Origin: an uncultured Collinsella sp. | Lineage (GTDB): Bacteria > Actinomycetota > Coriobacteriia > Coriobacteriales > Coriobacteriaceae | Direction: 5' to 3' | Assembly: GCA_902464565.1 (NCBI GenBank) | Contig: CABQJV010000008.1 | Location: 12,299-76,298 of the forward strand | DNA: 64,000 nt | Shown: one piece after another, positions 46,573 through 54,379 of the stretch | How positions within the stretch are numbered: the stretch's first letter is position 1 | How the letters are laid out: each line of letters opens with the position of its first letter | Made by a program: the position numbers and the translations under genes | The notes under the pieces: model-generated | Told to the model about the DNA's origin: nothing | Database searches by the model: none | Seen by the model: the letters and a program-made list of their open reading frames with translations, nothing else

Positions 46573-47856
46573 ATGCTTGATATCAAGTTTGTTCGCGAGA
46601 ACCCCGATGCCATCGATACCGCCATGGCAAATCGCCAGACGTCTTGGGACCGCGAGAAGTTCTTTGAACTCGACGACGAGCGCCGTGCCGTCATCACCGA
46701 GGTCGAGGAGCTCCAGGCCACGCGTAACGCCGAGTCCAAGAAGATTGGCGCCCTGATGAAGGAGGGCAAGAAGGACGAGGCCGAGGCCGCCAAGGAGGCC
46801 GTGCGCGCCGTCAACGAGAAGATCGACGGTCTGGCCGAGCGCCGTACCGCTCTTGAGCAGGAGCAGTACGACTTCATGGCTCACCTGCCCAACATTCCGT
46901 GCGAGGCCACCCCGTACGGTAAGGACGAGGACGAGAACATCGAGCGTCGCCGCTGGGGCACCCCGCGCGAGTTCGACTTCGACTTTAAGCCGCACTGGGA
47001 TCTGGGCACCGATCTGGACATCCTCGACTTCGAGCGCGGCAACAAGCTCTCCGGCAGCCGCTTCACCGTTCTCGGTGGCGCCGGCGCCCGCCTTGAGCGC
47101 GCCCTTATCAACTTCTTCCTGGACACGCACACCAGCCGTGGCTTTAAGGAGTGGTGGCCGCCTATCGTCGTCAAGCGTCAGACCATGTTTGGCACGGGTC
47201 AGCTGCCCAAGTTCGAGGATGACGCCTATCACGTCTCGGGCGACAACTTCCTGATCCCTACCGCCGAGGTCGTGCTCACCAACCTGCACGCCGGCGAGGT
47301 CCTCGACGCCGATACCCTGCCGCGCCGCTACACCGCCTTTACCCCCTGCTTCCGCGAGGAGGCCGGTTCCGCCGGTCGCGACACCCGCGGCATCATCCGT
47401 CAGCACGAGTTCGACAAGGTCGAGATGGTCAAGTTCGCTAAGCCGGAGGAGTCCGATGAGGAGCTCGAGAGCATGACCGCCGAGGCCGAGTACCTGCTGC
47501 AGCAGCTGGGCCTTCCGTATCGCGTGATTAGCCTGTGCACCGGCGACTTGGGCTTCTCTGCCCGTCAGACCTACGACGTCGAGGTTTGGCTGCCGAGCTA
47601 CAACGCCTACAAGGAGATCAGCTCCTGCTCCAATTGCGGCGACTTCCAGGCCCGTCGTGCCAACATCAAGTATCGCGACCCCGAGAACTTCAAGGGCTCG
47701 CGCTACCTGCACACTCTTAACGGTTCCGGCCTGCCGGCTGGTCGTACCATGGCTGCCATTCTGGAGAACTACCAGAACGCCGACGGCACCATCACGATCC
47801 CCGAGGTTCTGCGTCCCTACATGGGCGGCCTCGAGAAGATCGAGCCGGTCGCGTAA
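46573..47856 (+). CDS. serS: Seryl-tRNA synthetase
   Basis: Class II enzyme charging tRNA-Ser. 427 residues. N-terminal coiled-coil arm (about 30-105) that grips the long variable arm of tRNA-Ser. Then TAEVVLTNLHAGE near 232, motif 2 FREEAGSAGRDTRGIIRQHEF near 262 (cut here to its core), CTGDLGFSARQTYDVEVWLP near 325, and motif 3 LNGSGLPAGRTMAAILENYQ near 385. ATG 46573 follows GGAGGA. No T-box is seen in front. Confidence 0.96.
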   Translation: MLDIKFVRENPDAIDTAMANRQTSWDREKFFELDDERRAVITEVEELQATRNAESKKIGALMKEGKKDEAEAAKEAVRAVNEKIDGLAERRTALEQEQYDFMAHLPNIPCEATPYGKDEDENIERRRWGTPREFDFDFKPHWDLGTDLDILDFERGNKLSGSRFTVLGGAGARLERALINFFLDTHTSRGFKEWWPPIVVKRQTMFGTGQLPKFEDDAYHVSGDNFLIPTAEVVLTNLHAGEVLDADTLPRRYTAFTPCFREEAGSAGRDTRGIIRQHEFDKVEMVKFAKPEESDEELESMTAEAEYLLQQLGLPYRVISLCTGDLGFSARQTYDVEVWLPSYNAYKEISSCSNCGDFQARRANIKYRDPENFKGSRYLHTLNGSGLPAGRTMAAILENYQNADGTITIPEVLRPYMGGLEKIEPVA

Positions 47857-47878
47857 GCTAGCTGCATAGGTGATTTGC

Positions 47879-47909
47879 GAGGGCGCTCCTTTTAGGGGCG
47901 CCCTTTTTG
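47879..47909 (+). terminator. Terminator of serS
   Basis: GGGCGCTCC pairs with GGGGCGCCC around TTTTA and is followed by TTTTT. It lies 23 bases past the stop codon. Confidence 0.85.
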
Positions 47910-48027
47910 TGTACGGCTATACCATGCCGTGCGGATAGCTCGATAGAAAACACACGAACAAACGTTCTGTATACATGCATTTACCTGCTATGCTTTTGCT
48001 AACTAAGAGCGAGAGAAAGGGGATGTG

Positions 48028-48405
48028 ATGGAGCTGTTCGACGAGCGGGTTGTTTTGTTCCAGAGCGATGAGGGCGGGGAGCATCTGCTGGTAACGTGCG
48101 AGCCGTCGGGTATGGGTGGCTTGGTGGTTCGGCAGACGAGTGAGGGACCGTTGACGCAATGGTGCTATGAGGAGTCGCCGCATGTGGTCGAGACGCTTGT
48201 GGCGCATGAGGCGCTTGTTGTCCTTGAGCACTTCTATGGCGTTGGAACTTCTAATCAGGTGGCCCGAATGCTGAGCATCTCGTTTGCCGACTACGACTGT
48301 GCCCAACGGGTGCGGTCGCTCCTAGGGGAGCTTGGCGCCGGGTTCGATGTGATCGAAAAGCCAATCGATCGCACGAAAAGCGCTGATGCTCGTGGTGCAG
48401 CGTGA
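48028..48405 (+). CDS. Hypothetical protein, 125 residues
   Basis: A soluble acidic protein (FQSDEGGEHLLVTCEPSGMGG, VETLVAHEALVVLEHFYGVG). No family recognised. ATG 48028 lies 8 bases after AAAGG. It ends 80 bases before tRNA-Arg. Codon use is like its neighbours. Confidence 0.65.
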   Translation: MELFDERVVLFQSDEGGEHLLVTCEPSGMGGLVVRQTSEGPLTQWCYEESPHVVETLVAHEALVVLEHFYGVGTSNQVARMLSISFADYDCAQRVRSLLGELGAGFDVIEKPIDRTKSADARGAA

Positions 48406-48484
48406 CAAATTGCGGCCCGCGCGAAAAAAGTTTGAGATTTTGCTTGACTCTAACGAACTAAAGTGGTTTTATATGTCTAGCGCT

Positions 48485-48561
48485 GCGGCGTTACCTCAGC
48501 TGGATAGAGGGTCTGACTACGAATCAGAACGTCATAGGTTCGAATCCTATACGCCGCACCA
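48485..48561 (+). tRNA. tRNA-Arg (ACG), copy 1
   Basis: Acceptor GCGGCGT/ACGCCGC, anticodon arm TCTGA-CTACGAA-TCAGA giving ACG (read as ICG after deamination), T-arm ATAGG-TTCGAAT-CCTAT, encoded CCA. Identical over its length to copy 2 at 48910. Its 3' end is duplicated 190 bases downstream. Confidence 0.97.
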
Positions 48562-48786
48562 ATTGAACTTAAAGCCTCCGGAAACGGGGGCTTTTCCTTT
48601 ACGGGGGCATTGCGGAGATTCGAACCTCGGTCGAGGCGCGAGCGTCAAGAAAACGCGGAGCGTTTTTAGCGAGCGGGCGAGTCCGCCGGCAGGCGGGCGA
48701 AGCCGGTGCGGATCCGCGCAGCGGATGCGCGGAATCCTATACGCCGCACCAATTGAGTTTTAAGCCTCCGGAAACGGGGGCTTTTC
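48542..48786 (+). repeat. tRNA-linked duplication element, Arg copy
   Basis: A 55-base direct repeat (48542-48596 and 48732-48786, three mismatches) holds the tRNA 3' end and a terminator (GCCTCCG/CGGGGGC then T4). The 135 bases between hold GATTCGAACCT (48617-48627), exact reverse complement of 48536-48546 in the tRNA, then H1 (48650-48666, loop GGA), H2 (48683-48696, loop GGCA), GAAGCCGG (48699-48706) and H3 (48712-48726, loop GCA). From about 48640 to 48730 it is nearly identical to the Leu copy. Confidence 0.85.
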
Positions 48787-48909
48787 TTATATCGCGATGC
48801 ACCGAAGATCGTGCCAAGCCCTCCAAATGAGTAAAAATCAAATTCGATAACTTTTTTTGAAAAAACGCTTGACCTATATTCAGTCCATGTGCATAATAAT
48901 CAACAAGTC

Positions 48910-48986
48910 GCGGCGTTACCTCAGCTGGATAGAGGGTCTGACTACGAATCAGAACGTCATAGGTTCGAATCCTATACGCCGCACCA
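48910..48986 (+). tRNA. tRNA-Arg (ACG), copy 2
   Basis: Same 77-base sequence as the copy at 48485. A terminator (AAGCTCCCG/CGGGGGCTT then T-rich) follows. Duplication with the intervening block is likely. Confidence 0.97.
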
Positions 48987-49030
48987 TTTGAGATTAAAGC
49001 TCCCGGCAACGGGGGCTTTTCTTTTAGGTA

Positions 49031-49075
49031 GGCACCGCATGGATTCGAACCTCGGTCGAGGCGCGGGCGTAAAGC
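49031..49075 (+). repeat. Truncated tRNA-linked element after the second tRNA-Arg
   Basis: GGATTCGAACCT (49041-49052) is the exact reverse complement of the T-arm of the preceding tRNA. The following CGGTCGAGGCGCG and GCGT match the start of the Arg element at 48628-48646. After about 49073 the match stops: no H1-H3, no 3'-end duplicate. A decayed or founding form. Confidence 0.7.
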
Positions 49076-49171
49076 GGACTATTTCCTGTCGACTCGTGTA
49101 AGATTCCGAGTAGGTGTCGCGGCCCATCCGCGATCACTCCTTCTCTCAACGACCGATCAGGGTGATACTTC

Positions 49172-51613
49172 GTGGCAGAGCGTCCGACATACAAGCTCAG
49201 GTTTCTCGATCCCAAGAAGCGCTTTCCGGTGATGCCCGAGCAGCCTGCGGGACGCTCATATGGCGTGGTCTGGAAACTCTTTGGCGAGGACCCGCATGAA
49301 TCATGCTATGCCGTCGAATTCGTCGGCAAAAGCCATGTGTCGCTTTTGGGCTACGTGAGCGTTTCGGGTGAGGTCTATAAGGTGGACCGTCCCGTTAACG
49401 AAGTATCGCTGTCCAACGATCCCGACATGGAACTGGTTCTTGACGAGTCGGATTCCAGTATTGGTGAGATTATGGTAAGGGAAGCCAGCGGTGCAATGCG
49501 CGCGTGCGCGCGAACCGTCGGCTCTCCCGAAGGCCCCATGCGCGAGCAGTCCGATCACGAGACATGGAATTCGGCCCGCTCCCTTCCTTACGGCGAGTTC
49601 ATGGCATCGATGTTCCTGCGCTACGTGATATTTGCCAACTCCGAAAGCGCTATTGCGAACGCGGCGGGCGTCGACGGTCTCGATGCGGACATGCAAAACG
49701 TTGTCGACAAGATCAAGCTCGTAAAGTTGCCCGAGCCGGTCGAGGTGTTTTTGGGCTTTAACACGTCACCGCTCCCCGATGCTATCGAGACGCTGCTTTA
49801 CCGCGTTGACCATGCCGAGAATCCGAGCGGTATCGAGCGCTATGCCGCCACCCTTATGAGCGAAATTGACTTGCCCCGTCTGCGCACCATTGCCGCCAAG
49901 TCCGAAATGAGCCTGGCGCGCATCGACCGGTCAAAGCTGTTTTATCTCAATTTTGATCGTAGCCTGCTGGACCAGGACGAGATTGACATGCTGCTTGCCA
50001 TCGAGTGCCGTCTCAACCGCCTCTCCGGCATCCTTGAGCGCATCGGGGCTGGATTGGTCCCTGCGGCATCCTCGCCGAGCCTTGAGGGCTGCGCGCTCTT
50101 TGATGCGTGGCATATCGCCAAGACGACCAACGATGTTCCTCGACTGCTCGATACGGCCTCGAGCGATAACCCGTGGGGCAAGCCGGGTACGGTGGCTTGC
50201 CAGCCGGGCGGCGAGTGGGACGTGCGCACCCGTTTTGCGCGAATCCTTGAGGCGCTCAACGTGGTCACGCGGCTCGACTATACCTATCGGGCAAACGTTG
50301 CCGAGGGGATTATGCTCGTTCGGTTTGGGCAGTCTGTCGTTGATGCCATGCCGCAACGTGAATACGACGCTCGGGATGACGCCTGGCGCGAGCTGGACAA
50401 GGACACGCGCGCGATCTGGGCCGCGGAGCACGATGCACGTGTGGCACTCACGCTTGCGGCAGCGTGTTTTGCCGCGGGCACCTGCATCACGCGCTGCTAT
50501 GTGCAGATTGCTGCTCCCGACAGTGAGCAGGGCGAGCGCGTTGTCGCAACGTATTTCTTTGGGCGCGCGGCCTATCTGGCCGATTGCGTGCCTGTCGCCA
50601 AGGATCTTGAGAGCATGGACATGGACGATATGCCGTGCAAGCGTGTGCTTGAGGCGTATGAGTCAACCGCTCCGGAGACGATTGAGCCTGCGGAGGTTCA
50701 TGCTCGTCCGCGTGATGACCATCGCACGCTGCCGCCGGCGCTGCGCGATCTGCTGCTTGCCGATACGGCTGATGAGTTGGAGGTCATGGAAGAGGACGAC
50801 GACCCATACGTGGCCCGTGTTGTTGAATTGCGCGAGCAGGCAAAAGTCGACCGTACAGGTGCCTTTGAAGGCTTTTCCCGTCTTGTCGAGGAGTTAGAGG
50901 CTAAGTGCGCCGTCGCCGAGCTTTTGGCGACGGGCCCGGTTCAAACGCAGTTTTGCGATAACCAGCTGGTGCGCATGGTGCTACCGGTGTTGGAAGAAGA
51001 CCGCTCTGTGCGAATCCTTCGTGCGCCCGATGCGCTGTACTTTGCCCAGCACGAGATCTGCAGCTTTTACGCCGAGCAAGAGGACTTTGAACGAGCACTG
51101 CCCGAGGTGCGCCATCTTTACGATCTGGCGCGCTCGTCCATGCAATCGCACTTTGCGCTCATCAACGTGCTTGCGCGTCTGGAGCGCTTTGACGAGATTA
51201 TCGAGGTGGCGCGCCACGGCCTACGTATTGCCAGCGATCGTTCTGCAATCGGCTACCTGTTCTATCGCTTGGCGTTTGCCTATTGGAATTGCGATCAGCT
51301 CGACCTGGCGCTGGCTTGTTACCGTCTGGTGCCGCGCGGCGAGGAGTCGGGCAGCAGCGCGCTGGAAGAAATGCAGGGCCTTATGAACGAGATGGGCGTC
51401 AGCGAGCCTCCGACGTTCGAGGAGGCGGTCGAGACCATCCGCAAGGCTGGACTTGAGCTGCCGCCAGTGTCCGCCGTGACGAATCAGCTGGCAGATGCCG
51501 CTGTGCAACTGGTCGACAACGGCTTCTTTTTCCTGGCGCGCGGTTGCATCTTCCAAATGTGGCGTACCATGGGTAACGACGAGCTCGGCTCCCTCAACCG
51601 CTCGCTGGGGTAG
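49172..51613 (+). CDS. Large hypothetical protein with TPR-like C-terminus
   Basis: 813 residues, no signal peptide or membrane segment, so cytoplasmic. I do not recognise the N-terminal two thirds (begins AERPTYKLRFLDPKKRFP). Residues about 640-760 look like helical tetratricopeptide-type repeats (QEDFERALPEVRHLYDLARS, RLAFAYWNCDQLDLALACYR). An acidic stretch (EVMEEDDDPY) lies near residue 545. GTG 49172 follows AGGGTGAT. It is flanked by tRNA-Arg and tRNA-Ser. It could be a scaffold or regulator; no function is claimed. Confidence 0.7.
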   Translation: MAERPTYKLRFLDPKKRFPVMPEQPAGRSYGVVWKLFGEDPHESCYAVEFVGKSHVSLLGYVSVSGEVYKVDRPVNEVSLSNDPDMELVLDESDSSIGEIMVREASGAMRACARTVGSPEGPMREQSDHETWNSARSLPYGEFMASMFLRYVIFANSESAIANAAGVDGLDADMQNVVDKIKLVKLPEPVEVFLGFNTSPLPDAIETLLYRVDHAENPSGIERYAATLMSEIDLPRLRTIAAKSEMSLARIDRSKLFYLNFDRSLLDQDEIDMLLAIECRLNRLSGILERIGAGLVPAASSPSLEGCALFDAWHIAKTTNDVPRLLDTASSDNPWGKPGTVACQPGGEWDVRTRFARILEALNVVTRLDYTYRANVAEGIMLVRFGQSVVDAMPQREYDARDDAWRELDKDTRAIWAAEHDARVALTLAAACFAAGTCITRCYVQIAAPDSEQGERVVATYFFGRAAYLADCVPVAKDLESMDMDDMPCKRVLEAYESTAPETIEPAEVHARPRDDHRTLPPALRDLLLADTADELEVMEEDDDPYVARVVELREQAKVDRTGAFEGFSRLVEELEAKCAVAELLATGPVQTQFCDNQLVRMVLPVLEEDRSVRILRAPDALYFAQHEICSFYAEQEDFERALPEVRHLYDLARSSMQSHFALINVLARLERFDEIIEVARHGLRIASDRSAIGYLFYRLAFAYWNCDQLDLALACYRLVPRGEESGSSALEEMQGLMNEMGVSEPPTFEEAVETIRKAGLELPPVSAVTNQLADAAVQLVDNGFFFLARGCIFQMWRTMGNDELGSLNRSLG

Positions 51614-51705
51614 GCGAAGCCTCCAAGGAGGAAAGGATGCTAGGCAATTAGAAAATTCCCTCTTGCCCATCCTCGACTGTTTGGTTACTATAGAACGGCT
51701 GTTAC

Positions 51706-51796
51706 GGAGAGCTGACCGAGAGGCCGAAGGTGCTCGCCTGCTAAGCGAGTATGCCCCAAAAGGGCATCTGGGGTTCGAATCCCCAGCTCTCCGCCA
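51706..51796 (+). tRNA. tRNA-Ser (GCT)
   Basis: Class II tRNA. Acceptor GGAGAGC/GCTCTCC, anticodon arm CTCGC-CTGCTAA-GCGAG giving GCT, long variable arm ATGCCCCAAAAGGGCAT, T-arm TGGGG-TTCGAAT-CCCCA, discriminator G, encoded CCA. Its 3' end is duplicated 191 bases downstream. Confidence 0.97.
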
Positions 51797-52060
51797 GTTT
51801 AACTTTAAAGAAGGGTCCCATCGGGGGCCCTTTTTTATTATCGAGAAAGGGCGCTGGGGATTCGAACCCGAGAGGGCACGGGCGTTAAGCAAACGCGAAA
51901 GCGTTTGTAGCCCGTGGGCGAAAAGCCGCCAGGCTTTGAAGCCGGAGGGCATGCGTAGCATGCCCGGACATCCCCAGCTCTCCGCCAGTATGAATTGAAA
52001 GAAGGGTCCCATTCAGGGCCCTTTTTTGATTAGGAGAATGTTAACTGGGGATTCGAACCC
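51779..52060 (+). repeat. tRNA-linked duplication element, Ser copy
   Basis: A 58-base direct repeat (51779-51836 and 51970-52027, several mismatches in the tail) holds the tRNA 3' end and a terminator (GGGTCC.../GGGCCC then T6). Inside, 51853-51869 (GCTGGGGATTCGAACCC) is the exact reverse complement of 17 tRNA bases. H1 is 51890-51907 (loop GAAA) enclosed by CACGGGC/GCCCGTG. H2 is AAAGCC-GCCA-GGCTTT (51922-51937), H3 is 51947-51965 (loop GTA), with GAAGCCGG at 51938-51945. A second inverted T-arm (16 bases, 52045-52060) follows the second terminator. Confidence 0.85.
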
Positions 52061-52062
52061 TC

Positions 52063-52095
52063 AAAAAAGGAGGCGCCCCGTTGGACGCCTCCTTT
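52063..52095 (-). terminator. Terminator of the D,D-carboxypeptidase gene
   Basis: AAAGGAGGCG (52066-52075) pairs with CGCCTCCTTT (52086-52095). The A6 run gives the minus-strand U tract. It begins right after the last inverted T-arm of the Ser element. Confidence 0.85.
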
Positions 52096-52119
52096 CAGCG
52101 AGTGTATTGTTCTTCGACC

Positions 52120-53460
52120 TTACACCTCGGGTGCCTTGGCTACGGTCTCGCTCTCGGCTGTGAGCGGGCGGTTGTCGATGCGGCGGCCCAAGCGATCGAG
52201 CTTCACGAGCAGCCATTCAATGGGATTCGGTCCTGCGCCTTCCTCGTCGGCAACCAGGTCCATGACGGCGATCTTGGTGCCGTCCTGCTTGAGCGTAACG
52301 CTGCCCACCTTGTCGCCCACATGCACCGTGCCCGAAAGATCGTCGTAGCTAACCTTTTCGGTCACCTCGCCGGCAAGAGAAAACACGGTCGCTTGCGCCG
52401 TGGGATCGGCGAGCGTGGCGTCGATTGTCTTATCCGTCCAGTCGGTTTGACTAATGCGCGCCATAAGCGGGTTGCCGTTGGCGGTCTTTTCTTGCGTGTT
52501 GGCGATTGCGACCGTCACCTTGTGGTCGTAGTACCAGTTGGCAAGGGTGGCGGTATCGGTAAAGCGCTGATCGGTGGTGGTGGAGTTCAAAATAACGGTG
52601 TAGATCTCGTCGCCGTCGCGGTTGTAGGCGCTCGTAAAGCAATAGCCTGCATCGTCGGTGGTGCCGGTCTTGCCACCGATGTTGCCATCTTGGCCCAGCA
52701 AATAGTTATGCGTGTCCATGGAGTGCGAATGGTCGGTGCCGTCGGCGCCCGTGACCTCGATCCAAGAATCCTCGCTCGCTACGACCTCGCGGATCGTGTC
52801 GTTTTTCATGGCCTCCTGCATCATTAGCGCTACGTCATGTGCGGTTGAGTGCATATCGCCAGCCCACTCATCAAAGTCCAGACCATGCGGGTTTTCAAAA
52901 AGCGTACCGGTACAGCCGAGCTTCTTAGCGCGCTCGTTCATGGCCTTCACAAAGGTGGCCTCGGCGTCTTTGGTCTTAGGGTCGATCTTCTTGCCCACAT
53001 ATTCGGCGAGCACGATGGCGGCGTCGTTGCCCGAGGGAATCATCAGGCCGCGCAGCGCCTGCTCCACGGTAAGCTTGTCGCCTTCGAGCAAGCCGGCGGT
53101 CGAATTACCCACGGTGGCTGCGGCGTTGCTTACCGTGACCTTCTCGTCCATCTTGCAATTCTCGACGGTTAGGATCGCGGTCATGACCTTGGTGATCGAG
53201 GCGATCTTGACCTGCTCATCGGCGCCACGGGCATAGTAGACGGTGCCGTCTTTGCCCATGACGAGGGCATTGGTCGCATCGATATCGGGCAGGTTTTCGG
53301 CCGTGATACCGCGCACATCGGCGGTTTTGCCGCAAACATTGTCGGTCGTGAGCACTTGGGCGCCGGCGACGGTGGGCACGCCAGCGGCAAGGGCGATAGC
53401 GCAGACAAAGCCGGCGGCAAGCTGGGCTGAGCGCTTTGCAAAAGGGGTGAGGGACTTCAC
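52120..53460 (-). CDS. D-alanyl-D-alanine carboxypeptidase (PBP5-type)
   Basis: Trims the last D-Ala from peptidoglycan stem peptides outside the membrane. From GTG 53460, 446 residues. Signal peptide (SAQLAAGFVCAIALAAGVP, cut near VAGA), active-site SITK near 88-91, SGN near 143-145, KTG in IGGKTGTTDD, then the beta-rich C-terminal domain. No clear amphipathic anchor is seen at the C-terminus. GTG 53460 is chosen because a TATACT box at 53500-53505 puts the transcription start downstream of the earlier in-frame starts, and it gives a normal signal peptide. Convergent with tRNA-Ser. Confidence 0.9.
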   Translation of the reverse strand: MKSLTPFAKRSAQLAAGFVCAIALAAGVPTVAGAQVLTTDNVCGKTADVRGITAENLPDIDATNALVMGKDGTVYYARGADEQVKIASITKVMTAILTVENCKMDEKVTVSNAAATVGNSTAGLLEGDKLTVEQALRGLMIPSGNDAAIVLAEYVGKKIDPKTKDAEATFVKAMNERAKKLGCTGTLFENPHGLDFDEWAGDMHSTAHDVALMMQEAMKNDTIREVVASEDSWIEVTGADGTDHSHSMDTHNYLLGQDGNIGGKTGTTDDAGYCFTSAYNRDGDEIYTVILNSTTTDQRFTDTATLANWYYDHKVTVAIANTQEKTANGNPLMARISQTDWTDKTIDATLADPTAQATVFSLAGEVTEKVSYDDLSGTVHVGDKVGSVTLKQDGTKIAVMDLVADEEGAGPNPIEWLLVKLDRLGRRIDNRPLTAESETVAKAPEV

Positions 53461-53499
53461 GGATTTCGCTTTCGACGGGATGGTCTCTTCTGGAACTAG

Positions 53500-53505
53500 A
53501 GTATA
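53500..53505 (-). promoter_or_regulatory. -10 box of the D,D-carboxypeptidase promoter
   Basis: TATACT on the minus strand, 40 bases before the chosen GTG. The -35 is poor. Divergent from the response regulator gene, about 150 bases away. Confidence 0.5.
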
Positions 53506-53657
53506 TCGTTTGCCGGCGTCGGCGATCATCGCGTGCGTGCGTGGCCCACATCCGCTCCCGAACGGGCACAAGGGCGCTTAAGGCCGACTTAATCACCCAC
53601 GCTTGTTGTGTGTGGCGTGCGTCGCCTCGGGCATAATGGAGCGCGAGAGGAGCACGC

Positions 53658-54353
53658 ATGAACGAGCGCATACTGGTAGTTGATGACGAGAAGGCCATCG
53701 CCGACTTGGTTGGTATCTACCTTACAAAAGAGGGCTTTGATGTCCAGATTGCCTATAGCGGGGCCGATGCTGCCAAGGCGATTTTGGAGCAGGAGTTCGA
53801 TCTGGCGCTGCTTGATGTCATGCTGCCCGATATCGATGGGTTTGAGCTGCTGCGTACGATCCGTTCCAGCCATACCTATCCCGTGATCATGCTGACGGCG
53901 CGCGATGCCCAGCAAGACAAGATCGAGGGCCTTTCGCTTGGTGCGGACGATTACGTGGTTAAGCCGTTCCGCCCGCTGGAGCTCATCGCGCGTGTGCACG
54001 CTCAGCTTCGCCGCTACACCAGCTACGGTAGCCGTGCGCAGGCGGCCGAGTCGCCGACCATTCAGCTCGACGGCTTGGAGATCAACCGCGATGCTCGTTC
54101 CGTAACGGTGGACGGTTCACCGGTACGCCTCACACCCACCGAGTATTCAATCTTGCTGTATCTGGTCGAGCATCGCGGCAGCGTAGTGGCCGTGGAGGAC
54201 CTGTTCCGCGCGGTATGGAACGAGGACTTTATGCCCGGCTCCAACAATACGGTGATGGTGCACATTCGCCACTTGCGCGAAAAGATCGGCGACGACGCAC
54301 AAAAGCCGCGCTTTATCAAAAACGTCTGGGGCGTTGGCTACATCATCGAATAA
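53658..54353 (+). CDS. OmpR/PhoB-type response regulator (first two-component system)
   Basis: 231 residues. Receiver domain 1-115: acidic pair VDDEKA, phospho-acceptor Asp in LALLDVMLPDIDG near 52, MLTARD near 80, Lys in DDYVVKPFRP near 104. C-terminal winged helix 130-231 (RLTPTEYSILLYLVEHRG, NNTVMVHIRHLREKIGDD). Resembles VanR-type regulators. ATG 53658 follows GAGAGGAG. Paired with the kinase 26 bases downstream. Confidence 0.93.
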   Translation: MNERILVVDDEKAIADLVGIYLTKEGFDVQIAYSGADAAKAILEQEFDLALLDVMLPDIDGFELLRTIRSSHTYPVIMLTARDAQQDKIEGLSLGADDYVVKPFRPLELIARVHAQLRRYTSYGSRAQAAESPTIQLDGLEINRDARSVTVDGSPVRLTPTEYSILLYLVEHRGSVVAVEDLFRAVWNEDFMPGSNNTVMVHIRHLREKIGDDAQKPRFIKNVWGVGYIIE

Positions 54354-54379
54354 CGCTTTTTGCTTGTGAGGATCTTGAT

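Noticed and set aside
48601..48645. Possible minus-strand tRNA gene after tRNA-Arg
   Set aside because: Only a T-arm-like segment is present. No D-arm, anticodon arm or matching acceptor can be drawn, and the same segment after other tRNAs always matches the neighbouring tRNA. It is an inverted copy, not a tRNA.
43600..52060. CRISPR array
   Set aside because: Repeats are few, far apart, tied to tRNA ends and not regularly spaced in one array; no cas genes.
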